Assembly (NCBI GenBank): GCA_950295325.1
Contig: OX485804.1
Span: 47,542,429 to 47,606,428 of the forward strand
Source: Polytrichum commune
Lineage: Eukaryota > Streptophyta > Polytrichopsida > Polytrichales > Polytrichaceae
Direction: 5' to 3'
Length of the DNA: 64,000 nt
In this document: positions 22,948-34,375 of the stretch, one piece after another
Layout: every line of letters starts with the position of its first letter
How positions within the stretch are numbered: the first letter of the stretch is position 1
The notes under the pieces: model-generated
Databases searched by the model: none
Seen by the model: the letters and a program-made list of their open reading frames with translations, nothing else
Told to the model about the DNA's origin: nothing
Program-made: the position numbers and the translations under genes

Positions 22948-25900
22948 ATGGAGTCGTTTCCCTTCAACTTCATGGAGTGTACGAAAGACCTGAAGAGCGA
23001 CACGCTTGAGGAAATTGCAGGGATGAAGCTCGAGTCGAATATATTGGAAGATTTTGTGATGGAGATGGAAGAAGAGAAAGAGTTCATGGCCATGAAGAAG
23101 GAACTCAAAGGAGCAGCGGAATGTCTTGAAAGGAGCATCTATGAAGAAACCTCTTTTGCAGAATATTCACATGATGGCACGGACTGGGGAGAAACGTTGA
23201 GCCCATTTCTCGTCATATCTCTGTAAGTTGCCAGACGATTTTATTATTATATTCGACTGATCAGACACTTCCTTTCAAGCCTAAATTTGGCCTTATACTC
23301 ATCTTTCACAACAATGGATGTTTATCATCATTGCGATTGATGTTTTTGCTGCTTCATGTATGTATTTATATTGACAATGGCTCACTGCAGCAACATGAGT
23401 TGTTTATAATTTATTGTTAAATCACAGACGATCACAGAATAAACAAAGAAGTCATGTGTTGCAAGTTCTCGAAGGGCAACGACGATTTGATTGCCATCGG
23501 CACATCTTCAGGAACCATTGAGGTTGGAGAACTTCATCTCACTTGATGTATGATGAATCTTTTCAATGGATAAAGCTGAATTTGTGGAATGTAATGTGAA
23601 TCTTCAACCAAACCCTAACTTAAGAGTTCTGGACCTAAATTACCAAAAGGGAATGGAAAACATGCAGCGTTTGTAGAACAATCCAACAATCAGCATTTGA
23701 CTGTTTCTTCAGAATTAAAACGAACCCTCACATTCTACCCTGTGTCGTGATGCAGCTCTATAGTGCGAGAAACAGACGATTTTCATATATGCTGGACGTT
23801 GGCAGAATAGGTCAACCCAAACAGTCTTGCACCTCCATAAGCTTTCGACCGACAGCATCCTCAAATTGGACGCAGAATATGTTGGTTTCATGTGGTACGA
23901 ATCTGCGCATGCATCACACACTGATGGCATTTGAGTCATACAAAACATATGGTTGTATCACTGTATATGCTTAGACATTGTGGGATCGTTGGATGTGTAA
24001 GATATAAGCGGCCGAGTTCACTATTGGCATGCTACATCAGAAAAACACATGGGAACTTTCTTAGAGAATGACAATGAAATAAACGCAGTTGATCATCACC
24101 CCGGTGGATTAAAATTTGCAACTTCTGGATCTGACTTCAAGGTGCAAGTCCGTGACCTCCGCTTTTGATGGACAATCTATTAAGTCATATGACTTGATGT
24201 CTTGTAATGTCTTCAGAATCTAGTCTTGAGTTTTCTTGTACGATATGTAGACCTGATTAAATTTTTGATGCCTATCAAGACGATGTGGATGAATGATAAT
24301 TTAGGGTAAAAATATGCAACTGTAATTCTTAGACGAAGTGACAGCCACAGGTGAGAATATACGATGGACTCAAAAGAACGCCTCTACAAATTTTCAGTCA
24401 AGGGTAAACCTCTTCTTGAAGCGGTTGCAAATTTCAAGTATTTATCTACTTATAAAAATTTAGATATTGCTAGTTGTTGCATCCGGACATGCAATAGGTG
24501 TTTCTAAAATGCATAGAACCATGCATAGGTGTTGCATCAGGACATTTTTTCTGAAATTTTTGTACATGCAACACCTATGCATGGTTGCTTCATATCCTTC
24601 AGTCGAGTAACCCCATGTCAGAATTCTTGGCGTACATGTGCACTGTAAGTTTGAGTGAACTACATGCTATGTGTAGAAACCTGAAACACTTTTGGAAAGT
24701 TTTGCATTCTGTACTTTAACTAGAATTAAATTTGTGGTACTCTTCTTTCAAATGGATAGTTGCAATATGTAAATGCAGTACTAATGTTCTTAAACTAAGA
24801 TACTTGAACCCTTCAATCTTATTTGATATATGCTTGATACTTGATAAGCAACTAAGTTACTTGATATGATAGCTTATACCGAAAATCGCTTATGCTATTG
24901 GTTTTGTAGAAATGGAGTTACTACTGCAGGACACACCAACAGGGTGTTTGCTGTGAAATGGCATCCATCTGACATCAACATTACTTTGAGTGGAGGATGG
25001 GACAACACAATACAGGTAAGGCAACTAATACCTGCAGAGTCTGCCAGAAGACATCACCAAGAAAATGTGCTTTCCTTGCTTCGCATCTTTTGTGAGACGA
25101 TGCTCTGGAAATTAGAGATTATGGACCTACAGTTGTGCACTAGAATATCAACGCCTTCGTGGATATTGTCATGGCTGTTCTCCCCGTCGGTGGTGTCACT
25201 AGATATGGGATGCAAGAGCAGGAATATCTGTTCGAAGTCTACTTGGAACACAAATCTTTGGAGACGCTCTTGACATGAAGGATGGGAGTGATCGTGTCTT
25301 GACTGGGTCATGGCGGGGCAACAACCAACTCCAGGTCAATTTTCTGGCTCGAATAAGAACTCGTCCAGTTGATCAACAAGTACCTGTTTGAATGGGTTCA
25401 GCTCTATAAGTTCATATCGGAATGAGGAAGTGAAAAAGTTTCCAAGGAAGAGGTGAAATGTAAATCCATTTACCAGGGTAACAATTTATTTTCTTGTGTC
25501 ACAAACCTTGAATATTAGGAATATATCTTCGAATTGACAGGGTTGACTTTCTGCATTTTCATTTTCAATATAGTTTTAGAGTCCAGATTTCACTTCATGA
25601 CAGTGTGGCTGGTCATATGCCATGAAGGAGTGGGATTTTGGAAGTGGTCGGCTCATTGAGAATATCAAATGGCCAGTGCACAAGGAAGACGAGGAGGTAT
25701 ATATCACATCTCCGATAATCTCATGTAGAAAATAGTAGTTTTTGGGATACAGCATGCTTGATCCCATTCACGTCATCCATATACAAGGAGGAAGCTATGC
25801 TTTTTCTTTCTTCTTTTTGAGAAGACATATGATCAACTATTCTGGGAAGCCACCATTGCGGACTTTTATCTTTGAAACTTCCTTTACAGGGCCAGTCACA

Positions 25901-27301
25901 TTGAGTTGACTCTTTTGCAAGGGAAAAAGAAAAAGTATCACTTTTCAATCTCTCACAATCCACAACTTACAAGTAAAGTGCCAGAAAAATCCAAGATTCT
26001 ATGTGAAATGCCTGATATATGTGCCAGTGGGCTTGTCATATGACAACCAAATGCTTTGTGACATGGTATGTAGCCTTGCCGATTATATGCTGCCTTGTAT
26101 GGATGCGGTGTATCAAGCCATTTAATTGCGGCAGGAGGAAGTGGCACAAATGAGGCTTTCTTGTTCAATGCCAGCACTCGAGAAGTAAGGATTTACTCTC
26201 ACTTACACGTTTGCAAGTGACCATTAGACTCTATATTCAATAGGGATGCAATCTCTGATTACAAAATATACTTGCCCGCTGTCTATGCTGAGAATTTCCA
26301 TAGTAGTGGTATTGATCATGATCATGTTTATAGAATAAAATAATCTTGTAAGCTATCTCTAGCCAATAGCCATTTGTGTACTGTGGGGGCGCTTGTGCTT
26401 GAAGCCAATGCTAAATTATCTGTTGAATTGGTGATGAACAGGTGGTTGGGAGGTTTCCTGCACTTGATAAAGGTTATTATACAACCTTTGTATGCTCTGC
26501 TTGGTCATCATGAATAATTTGATTTCAAAATCCTACAATAGATCATAATTTATAGTGCGTGAAGATACTTGGAAATAAATCTGCATCAATCTTGGAGATA
26601 AATGTGAATAAGATCAAGGTCTATAAATATCACATCCACTACACCATTTATGGTATTTAATGTCACTTACTATTTGAAATTACGCATTGCTATAGCATTT
26701 TATTGTTAACTTAATATTTAACCAAGGAAAAATGTTAATGTTCTATAGTGTTCAAACAACCAATTTGACCTTGGAAAAAAATGACATCTACAATAGAAAG
26801 TTAAAGCACAATGTAACTCCAGATAGTAAGTGACACTAAATACCAAAACAGGGTAATGGTCAACATGACAATTCGTATTTTGTAAAGAAAGTGTTTTAAA
26901 TGTTGACATTTATTGTAAGGAGTGACAAATGAGGAATGAACGGTGGCAATGGTTGGTCCATCACAAGTGGGAGATGTCCATGTTTATCTTTTAAATTTCA
27001 CATAATTAAATATTGTCTAATCGATTAAAAATTGAAATTATTTTATATAATTAAATAAAACTTGGTTACCTATTTGAGTATAAGTGACATTATTGGGCCA
27101 GTGGACATTAATTTCCAATTGTGTACTCTATTCCTTGAACCTGATTCATTTGCGGTTGGGATGCTTGTAACATGTGCATTTGCAGCTGTACACGGGATGG
27201 CTTTTTCTCCAGATGGCCACATCCTTGCAATCTCCACCTCAGCTGCAGTCCATCTCATATCCATGGACAAAGCTTTAGCCAGAATGCACAGTGAACCCTA
27301 A
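22948..27301 (+). CDS. WD40-repeat protein of unknown role
   Basis: Exons I can place in frame: 22948-23222, 23438-23522, 23756-23894, 24002-24141, 24351-24403, 24910-25015, 25203-25334, 25628-25696, about 26124-26162, about 26442-26471 and 27186-27301 (stop). The first exon encodes an acidic, methionine-rich helical segment (EMEEEKEFMAMKKELKGAAE). The rest reads as WD40 blades: AIGTSSGTIEV, GRVHYWHATS, KVRIYDGLKR, GHTNRVFAVKWHPSD with SGGWDNTIQIWDARAG, LTGSWRGNNQLQ with EWDFGSGRLIE, AAGGSGTNEAFLFN, and VHGMAFSPDGHILAI. Such proteins are beta-propeller scaffolds; the partner is unknown. One short exon between 25696 and 26124, needed to bridge reading phase, could not be identified, so either a small exon was missed or the gene is damaged there. 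A MITE sits in the last intron. Confidence 0.75.
24518..24585. repeat. 20-bp perfect inverted repeat in WD40 intron
   Basis: ACCATGCATAGGTGTTGCAT (24518-24537) is exactly mirrored by ATGCAACACCTATGCATGGT (24566-24585), separated by 28 bases. A third partial copy, GCAATAGGTGTTTC, lies just upstream. It lies in the intron between 24403 and 24910. Confidence 0.75.
26639..26856. mobile_element. MITE of the TAGTGTCACTTACTATT family, copy 3
   Basis: Left arm CTACACCATTTATGGTATTT followed by AATGTCACTTACTATTTGAA. The right arm in reverse contains GGTATTTAGTGTCACTTACT. It is about 218 bp long with no coding capacity, and lies in the last intron of the WD40 gene. Confidence 0.55.
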
Positions 27302-28129
27302 ACTGGATGGAATGTGCAGTAAGTCCATCCCTTATTACGAACTGGTTACAAATAAGAATTGAGTGGTTGCACTGTGATAAATTGCTGTGGTGTGGACTTC
27401 CTCCCATATGTTCTAATCTAAAACTGTGAGTCTTCTTTCATTGAAATTCAGGTCTGATGAGAGCAAACACTACAAAAATATTTCATAGCAGAACTTCGTA
27501 GTCGTAGCAGGTAATCCAACCATTATCAGAAAAGATTTTGGAAGAAAGATTCACAGCTAATGATGAAGGAACCGTAAGATCTATATACTTAGTGCCCAAG
27601 TACTCTTTATAAGCTAGTGTTGGTTACACTGAAATTATATTAAGTTTGCTCCTTGTCACTGTTCAATCTACAGGCACTAATACATAGATGAGAAAGGCAC
27701 ATCATAAGCTCCTTGGACCCCTCAAGTGAGGTTGATTGAAAGAGAAGGGTATAGACCCCCATTTCTATATTTATCAGGTATATTTGTACAAGGTATGCGA
27801 ATTTGGTTTGTGCTGTACATGTCTGTAAGAGCCACCACAAGTAAAGCAGTGGTACAAAAGTATGAAAGCCAGAGCATCAAGGGCGCTCCAGGAGCATCAA
27901 GGGAGCTCCAGGAGCAACTTGCGTGCTCATGTAGCCCATTGTCAGCATTACAGAAACTCTGGGCTAGAGGTAGAGGTGTCAGAAGTTGGGGCAACTACAG
28001 TTGGCAGTGCAGTTGACTAGCTATACCAAGACTACTATACCTCCACAGTCTTTTGATGGTGCAGCCAATTGCCCTCCATGATCCGATTTCTGTTGAACAT
28101 CTATTGAGTACAATAAACTACAATCATGA
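27302..28129. other. convergent 3' intergenic region
   Basis: This lies between the stop codons of the WD40 gene (+) and the lipase gene (-) and holds both 3' ends. Near 27890 a 24-bp unit (GCATCAAGGG-GCTCCAGGAGC) is directly repeated twice. No gene is supported. Confidence 0.4.
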
Positions 28130-31100
28130 TTATTGAGCTGCTTCTACTTGATGAAGTTTGAAGTCATCACCATGAAACTCCGAGTGCTTATATGAACTTG
28201 AAGAGACCTTAGTAACTGCAGAGACATCTGCATGTCGCAGGGGACTGTCCCGCGCACTCCCATCAGGGCTCCTCTTATTGATCCACCGAATGATGTCATT
28301 GAAGACAAGTTCAATATTGTCATCAGGTTCACCAGATGTCAACCCGTGCCACATACCTGGGTACAACTTGAACTCTTTGTCAACACTAGCGGCGGTTAAG
28401 AAAAGCTCCCTACTGATCTCTGGGTCAGTTACTCGGTCCTCCTCACCATGAAGTAGCAGGAAGGGAATTGTCACCTGTACGCCGCCGAACAGTCATGATT
28501 TCGATAATTAGTACAAGAGCAATGGACCTTGCCCATCCTTTCAGACTAAGTGTTTCTCCTAATAAATGGCAACTGCGACTTCCAAGTCGCAAAATAGGTG
28601 CATCTGCATCGTTGAAGGACAATAAATTTATTGCTAATCAGAGTAGAATAGCCCAATCCCCATAAAACAGTGCTAAACCATAAAACCCATATCAAAAAAG
28701 GTAATAAGATTCCACCCAATTTGACATACAAGTAGTGAATCACCAAATACAGTGTGACCTGCTCTATTTTCGCAGCACAATAGAGTTTAGAGTAGTACCT
28801 CATTCAAACGTTTCTCTAAATAAGTGCTGGCCTCCAACATTTCCAAAGCTGTTTTCACTCGTGGTAGGTCTTGATAAACATAGGGGTTTGCCCGAATCTG
28901 GAGGCAAATCAACAGTCATGGAACTGTAAGGTATGACTAGGAGGTGCTAAACCAAAGTTTCAGATATTTTCAACTGGAGATCCAAGGAATATATCCCTAT
29001 AATTCAAATGAATCTACTTGAATCGAGTGCTACAAACTTGAGAGATCCATAATCTTAGTCATAGATTGTACAGTTATACAGACACCATCAATGTGCCTTG
29101 AAGACAAACAAGTGAAGAATTGCACCTCTGCTCTCTTGATTGGATCTTTAAAAGCAGTATCAATGACATTCTTCGTGGGCACAATCTTCCACGTTGGGAT
29201 GACTCCTGAAAGCTTAGTCAAGATGCTGGTGACTATTGGTGGTGGTTTTAGTTTATCTGCAATCTGGCAAGCCAGAAACAAATTTGACGATGATAAAATT
29301 AACCAGTATCTGTTGAAGTGAACTTGCATCAACGACAACAATACTTGCTACAAATGTTTTCTAGACGAATTCTGCATGCACCCATTATCTTTCTTTTTCT
29401 TTCTATAATTTTGACATTCCAATTAGTGCACATGAGCAAAACGACGAGAGTTTGATGGAGAAAGAGATGTGTACCTTGCACATGGGGGCTTGAAGGACAG
29501 CGCCATTCCATTCGTGAGGTTCTTTGCGGTGGATGTGCAAAACCACTGCTCCTCCCATCGACTCTCCATACAAAAACCGTGCTTTATTCTTATACTCTTC
29601 CTTCTCTGTGCAGAAGTACAATTGACAGTGTTATTTTTATTGAAAAATTACACACAATATCTGAAAACCTAACTTCCAACCAGTTGAGCGGGTCACCGGG
29701 CCCGTGATTTCGACCCCAACGTTTGCTCACCGAGACACTAGTGAAATCATATTCGCAAAGAATTATGAGACCATGAATAGATACCTCGTACGCTCTTGAA
29801 AAATGCTATCGAGTCGTCCACGAGGTCTTGGAAGCTTTCAATGTAACAGCGTTTGCCGTCCGACTTGCCATGACCCTCGTAATCAATCCCAAACACAGCA
29901 TACCCAGCCTGTGCAAGACGAATTCCGGTTCCTTTCATGAAGATGCTGCATTCCATGGCATATCCTGCCACCAAAAAATCATCCGCTTTCAAAATGTTAA
30001 CGCCAAAATTCCAACGAAACAGATCCACTGTCTTCAAGACATAGTGAGGAGTGTTGTCCACGACCAGATTGATTCCAGATATGTGGTTAACCTTTGAGGT
30101 CAAGGGTTTATTTTGAAGGCTGAGATGATTTAAGATAAGAGACTTTCAAGGCTCAAAGGAAAGTTGTTCCAAATCACGTGGAGATTGCATCCATACATTT
30201 GGAAGCTAAATATAAATTCTTGACATGCCAAAACTAACTTATGTACACCATAGTTTGACAGAACGCAAAAAATACAATCATGTGTAGAATTGGTGGCTCA
30301 AAATATTGGCATTGCATAAAATTGTAAGATGTATTTCTTCACGTACTTGACCCGTATTTGCATCCTAATTTCAACCTATTTCTTAAATTATAGGACGTCG
30401 TTCAAAGGATCCCGTAACCCAACGGGGCTTGGGTTGGGTTTCTGAAGAATTAAATACCGTGGCACAAGAAGACTAGGGCTTTGACATCCTGATGCACGGG
30501 TAGCCACCTGCATGTGAACAGCTTCAGACCTCGGCGCTCAATATATTCCTGCACAAACCGCAAACACCATGATTTACCTCAATACAGCTTCGCATTCTAG
30601 AATATCAAAAATAAATTTCTGCATCTTGTCTTTGCTTGTATTGTACGTTGGCCATCACCGTGAATGGACATTCAGTTCCGTGAAAATGACACCGAAAGTG
30701 TAGGCTGGATGAATTCTTCTCATGCATGAGATCAGTTAAGTCAACTCGTAGCTTCTTCGGGATTAACTTCAACTCCAAGTGAACTAAAAATCAGCTAAGA
30801 TAAGCTTCTTTAACGACAACTAGGTGGCGTCCTAGCTCGGGGCCCGGCATATAACACGCATTCAAGTTTCAAAAAGCATATTAGAAGAAATTAAATGATT
30901 AAATGACTCAATGCTTCCAACGACACAGGTGACCAATGTACCAACCAATCCCCATAATATTTTGAATCTTTGTATGCAAGCTGCAGATGTTAATGTACTG
31001 GTGAAAATTACAAACAAAGCCGACAATTGACCCAATTGACCCAATAATTTCCAACCCAGTTCACGGATTTCGACCCCAACTTTCGCTAATTGGGACACTA

Positions 31101-31167
31101 TAACATGTGAAGGTTGAGGGTTGAGATTTTGTACCTCTTCATACTTGACATCTTGTTCATCTGCCAT
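28130..31167 (-). CDS. monoacylglycerol lipase / caffeoylshikimate esterase-type hydrolase
   Basis: Seven minus-strand exons (31167-31135, 30548-30458, 29964-29785, 29605-29475, 29263-29126, 28897-28799, 28474-28130) join in frame to 338 residues with GT-AG introns, the usual size for plant MAGL/CSE proteins. It is an alpha/beta-hydrolase. The oxyanion region is CHGYAMECSIFM (split by intron 2). The nucleophile serine is in LYGESMGGAV, the acid aspartate in HGEEDRVTDPE and the catalytic histidine in GMWHGLTSGE. GIDYEGHGKSDG is also characteristic. Members cleave monoacylglycerols, or caffeoylshikimate in lignin-type phenylpropanoid synthesis; sequence alone does not decide which. There is no signal peptide or membrane segment, so it is probably cytosolic. 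The C-terminal 50 residues are Ser/His-rich and look lineage-specific. No damage was seen. Confidence 0.92.
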
Positions 31168-33590
31168 TATTTATCAAGTGCCCCTGCAGATGCAAAGATT
31201 AACATACACGTTAAGATACAAGTCACACAAGTAAAACAGTGTTCCAGCACTTGGAAAGACGTCGGCAGTTGCGTCCTAGAACTTATGTATAAAATCTCCA
31301 AAGCATTTCTGGACAACTTGGTAGAGAGAACTACCGTGACCTCAATGGACAAAAAGATCAAAAATTGCATTGCAAACCGCTTGGAGTTTGAAGTCGGAAT
31401 CCAAATCTAGGTGAATTAAAGGAATTCAGGTGTGCAGATGCGGAGGAAACACCCCCCCCCCCCCCCCCCACACCAAAAAAAAAGATGAGGCAGCGGTTTC
31501 TTCTTGAAATCTAGTCACCTTGAAATGGTTCCGGGTTGGGTTATTTCGTCCCAGTCACGACCAGAGTTTGATTCTCAATTGCCTCTAGAAATCCTCTAAA
31601 CAATGCTTAAGCCTTGTGAGGTGCGCTCACAATTAAAGGGACGCTCCTTTACTTTAAATTTAAAAGTGCGCTCTTTTACTTTCTCTTCTAGCTTTTAGAA
31701 TAAATATCCAAGAATCGAGCTCCGTGTTTGCATGCCGAGCATAGTCAAGTTACCTTAACCTCATTCTCATTAATTAATTAGTTCACACCTCATTGTTGCC
31801 TACTTTACCATTGGACATGAAGCTAACTCCCATCTACCCATCACGATTCAATTTTAGAAGAGGCATCAGCGCCCCAAAGAAAATCATTCATTCTCTCCCT
31901 AATATTTAGTCCGTTTACCCCGGGAAGCTACATATACTACCTACATAAGAATGATATGCTCCAATTCCAGCAGCAGCAACAGCAACAACTACAATAACAA
32001 CGGACTATTTCTCCCAAACAATCTTCACCAACGTAGAGGCTGGAGATTCAAGCTAGTTTGACACGTTGAAAAGGAAAAATATATATAATTCTGCGTAGTA
32101 GAAGCTTACCCTGGAAAGAAATCTGTCTGAAAGTCGAATTCTTCAAAGACCCGCCTCGTAAGGAGAGTAGAAATTCGCCAAATTCAGCATATAAGTATGT
32201 CTTCGACCCCCAGGAGAGGTTTTCTTCAACACAAAGCTCGCTGCCTTTGACTACCTAACCCCGAACCAGTTTTCTTACACCTTTCGATCCGGACACCGCA
32301 ACACCTCTCAAGTGACGTACTCAGGTTCCCAAACCTCTCCACTAATTCAAGCAGTAAGTGTGAGATGGACACCGACCTCCTGCTTCCAATATGGTTTCCA
32401 CGAAGGCGCAAGAAGCTGTGAGTTCCCCTACGGTGAAAGATGATGCAAGAGCTTCGAGAATGACTCGTCCGCCTGCTTCTCCCAAATGTTTTCTTTTAAT
32501 TGGATGCAACTTCCTCGGCCGGAGTCACAATTTCATGCTTGCTGGCTGGTTAGGTGCCTACAATCCAGTCAAGTCACTCGGCCACCTGAATGGATCGCCT
32601 ATGAATTGCACCGATGAATTCTTTCAACTACGTACGCGGGAGTCGTCGGTGCACTCTACAATGTTGTGCTCCGTTTTCCTTGCCCCCGTTGCAATCTTCA
32701 CCGATCCGCGCGCCCAACGCAGGCAACTTGCTCCTTGAAAACGTGCTAGTGTAGGCCGGCGGTCACGACAAGTCCCAGCAACGCGTAGCGACGACAACCC
32801 ACGACGATCGTCCACGTCCGTGGGTGTGGATGAATTTGGAAGTCGTTGGCACTCAACAAGCAACTTGCCACTCGAGTGGACAAAGGGAAGGGTGTGTGCG
32901 CGCGTGCGTGCGTTTGGAGGTTTGAGAAAGTGGACGGAAATGTTCTTCATTCATGTCATCAGCAAGACTCTACAGCCCAGTTTCTCATCCATCATTAACA
33001 AACGATTCTGGATAGACTACATCACACCCCTTCCGCCGTGGAATATCGCATGCTCACCAGGTGGGATATTGAAGGTTTAGTCGTGAACCCCTTCCCTTCC
33101 ACTTGAGTAGGGGTGCAAATTTATTAAGAAGCCGATGCATAATGTTGACGTCACCTTGGTACCATGGCGTTTTGCAAGTCGGTGGAGTGTTTTTTGGGAG
33201 GGGAGACATCATTGAACTATCACTTTTTTGTTTCAAATTAACATGTATTCCCTAGTGCCGGGAATTTTATAAGAATAATTCTTCACTTGTGCACGGCCAC
33301 CTTCACAAAATGAATAGTAGTCAGCCGTAGTATTGTTCACTTTGTGAATAGAAACCGATAGTTGGATTGGCACCATGGCTAGAGATACAAAATTGTTCCC
33401 AAACTATAATATTATATTCACTATTGGTGAACCTACCGGCCTACTAGATCCCACATGGTTGGCCACACCGACTAAACATGTAATAAAATGCACCAAATAG
33501 AGTTGGGAATCCTTCGTTATGGATCATGCCAACTTTGTGCTCTAGGGTAGGGGCTTCCCCCTTTAGAAAGGGACCACACCCACTACCATA
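31168..33590. other. upstream region of the lipase gene, no further gene seen
   Basis: Contains a C18 homopolymer (31452-31469). A moderately GC-rich stretch at 32100-33060 has overlapping open frames on both strands, none with a recognisable domain. Part of this is likely the lipase promoter. Confidence 0.4.
31452..31469. repeat. C18 homopolymer
   Basis: Uninterrupted run of about 18 C residues upstream of the lipase gene. Confidence 0.8.
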
Positions 33591-34375
33591 ATGCCCCCTT
33601 CCCACCTAACTTTAGCTAAGACCCAAAAAAATATTTCCTAAAAACCAGGTAAAGCTCCCTTGGTTATAGCGGAGGCATCCGGCTATCCCAATGCACCTAC
33701 AAGAACTTGCTCCAGAGATTTTGAAGTAGGTTTTAGTTAAGTAGCTTTCACACATGGTCATTGTTTTATCTACCAAGCAATAAATGTTGGGTAGTTTTTG
33801 TCCCATCCCCAAATGCCTTACTACTCACCTATCTTACCACTGGTTTTTGTTAATGAAACTCCTCGTGCCCTCATAGGTAAGACTAAAAAGCAACCAATCA
33901 TAAGGGCGGGAGGCGACACTTTTAAATGTCCTATATTCTTGCCACATGTTTAGGTACCGATGGGAGGGTGGGTCGGTGCTTGGGGCTTAAAACCTCCAGT
34001 TTTAAGCCATGCCACATCATTTGCCAACTAGGCTCGGCACTAGATAATGCTGATGGTGTGGAGGCCATGTTTTTAGAACCAACTTTTAGGCTTCGCTAAA
34101 GTCACGTGGGGATCCCCAAAAACAAAAACCGATGGTAAAATAGATGAGTAGTAAGGGATTTGAGGATGGGACAAAAACTATTCAACATGTCATTACTTGG
34201 TAGAGAAAACCATGAACATGTGTGAAAGCTACTCAACTAAAACCTACTCAAAAAGTTCTTGTAAGTGCATTGGGACAGCCGAACGCCTCCCCTCTAACCG
34301 AGAGAACTTTACCCGGGTTTTAGGAAAGACTTTGGTTATTTGGTAAAGTGAGGTGGGGAGGGCCGGGGGCACCTT
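33591..34375. mobile_element. foldback element with long inverted arms
   Basis: The left arm (about 33591-33855) and the right arm (about 34120-34375) are imperfect inverted repeats of roughly 250-265 bp. Shared words include TGTCCCA-TCC-CAAAT, CTTACTACTCA, TAGCTTTCACACATG, CCCAATGCAC-TACAAGAACTT and TTTCCTAAAA. The interior of about 260 bp has no coding sequence. Long arms without genes suggest a foldback or Mutator-like non-autonomous element. No target duplication was recognised. Confidence 0.6.
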
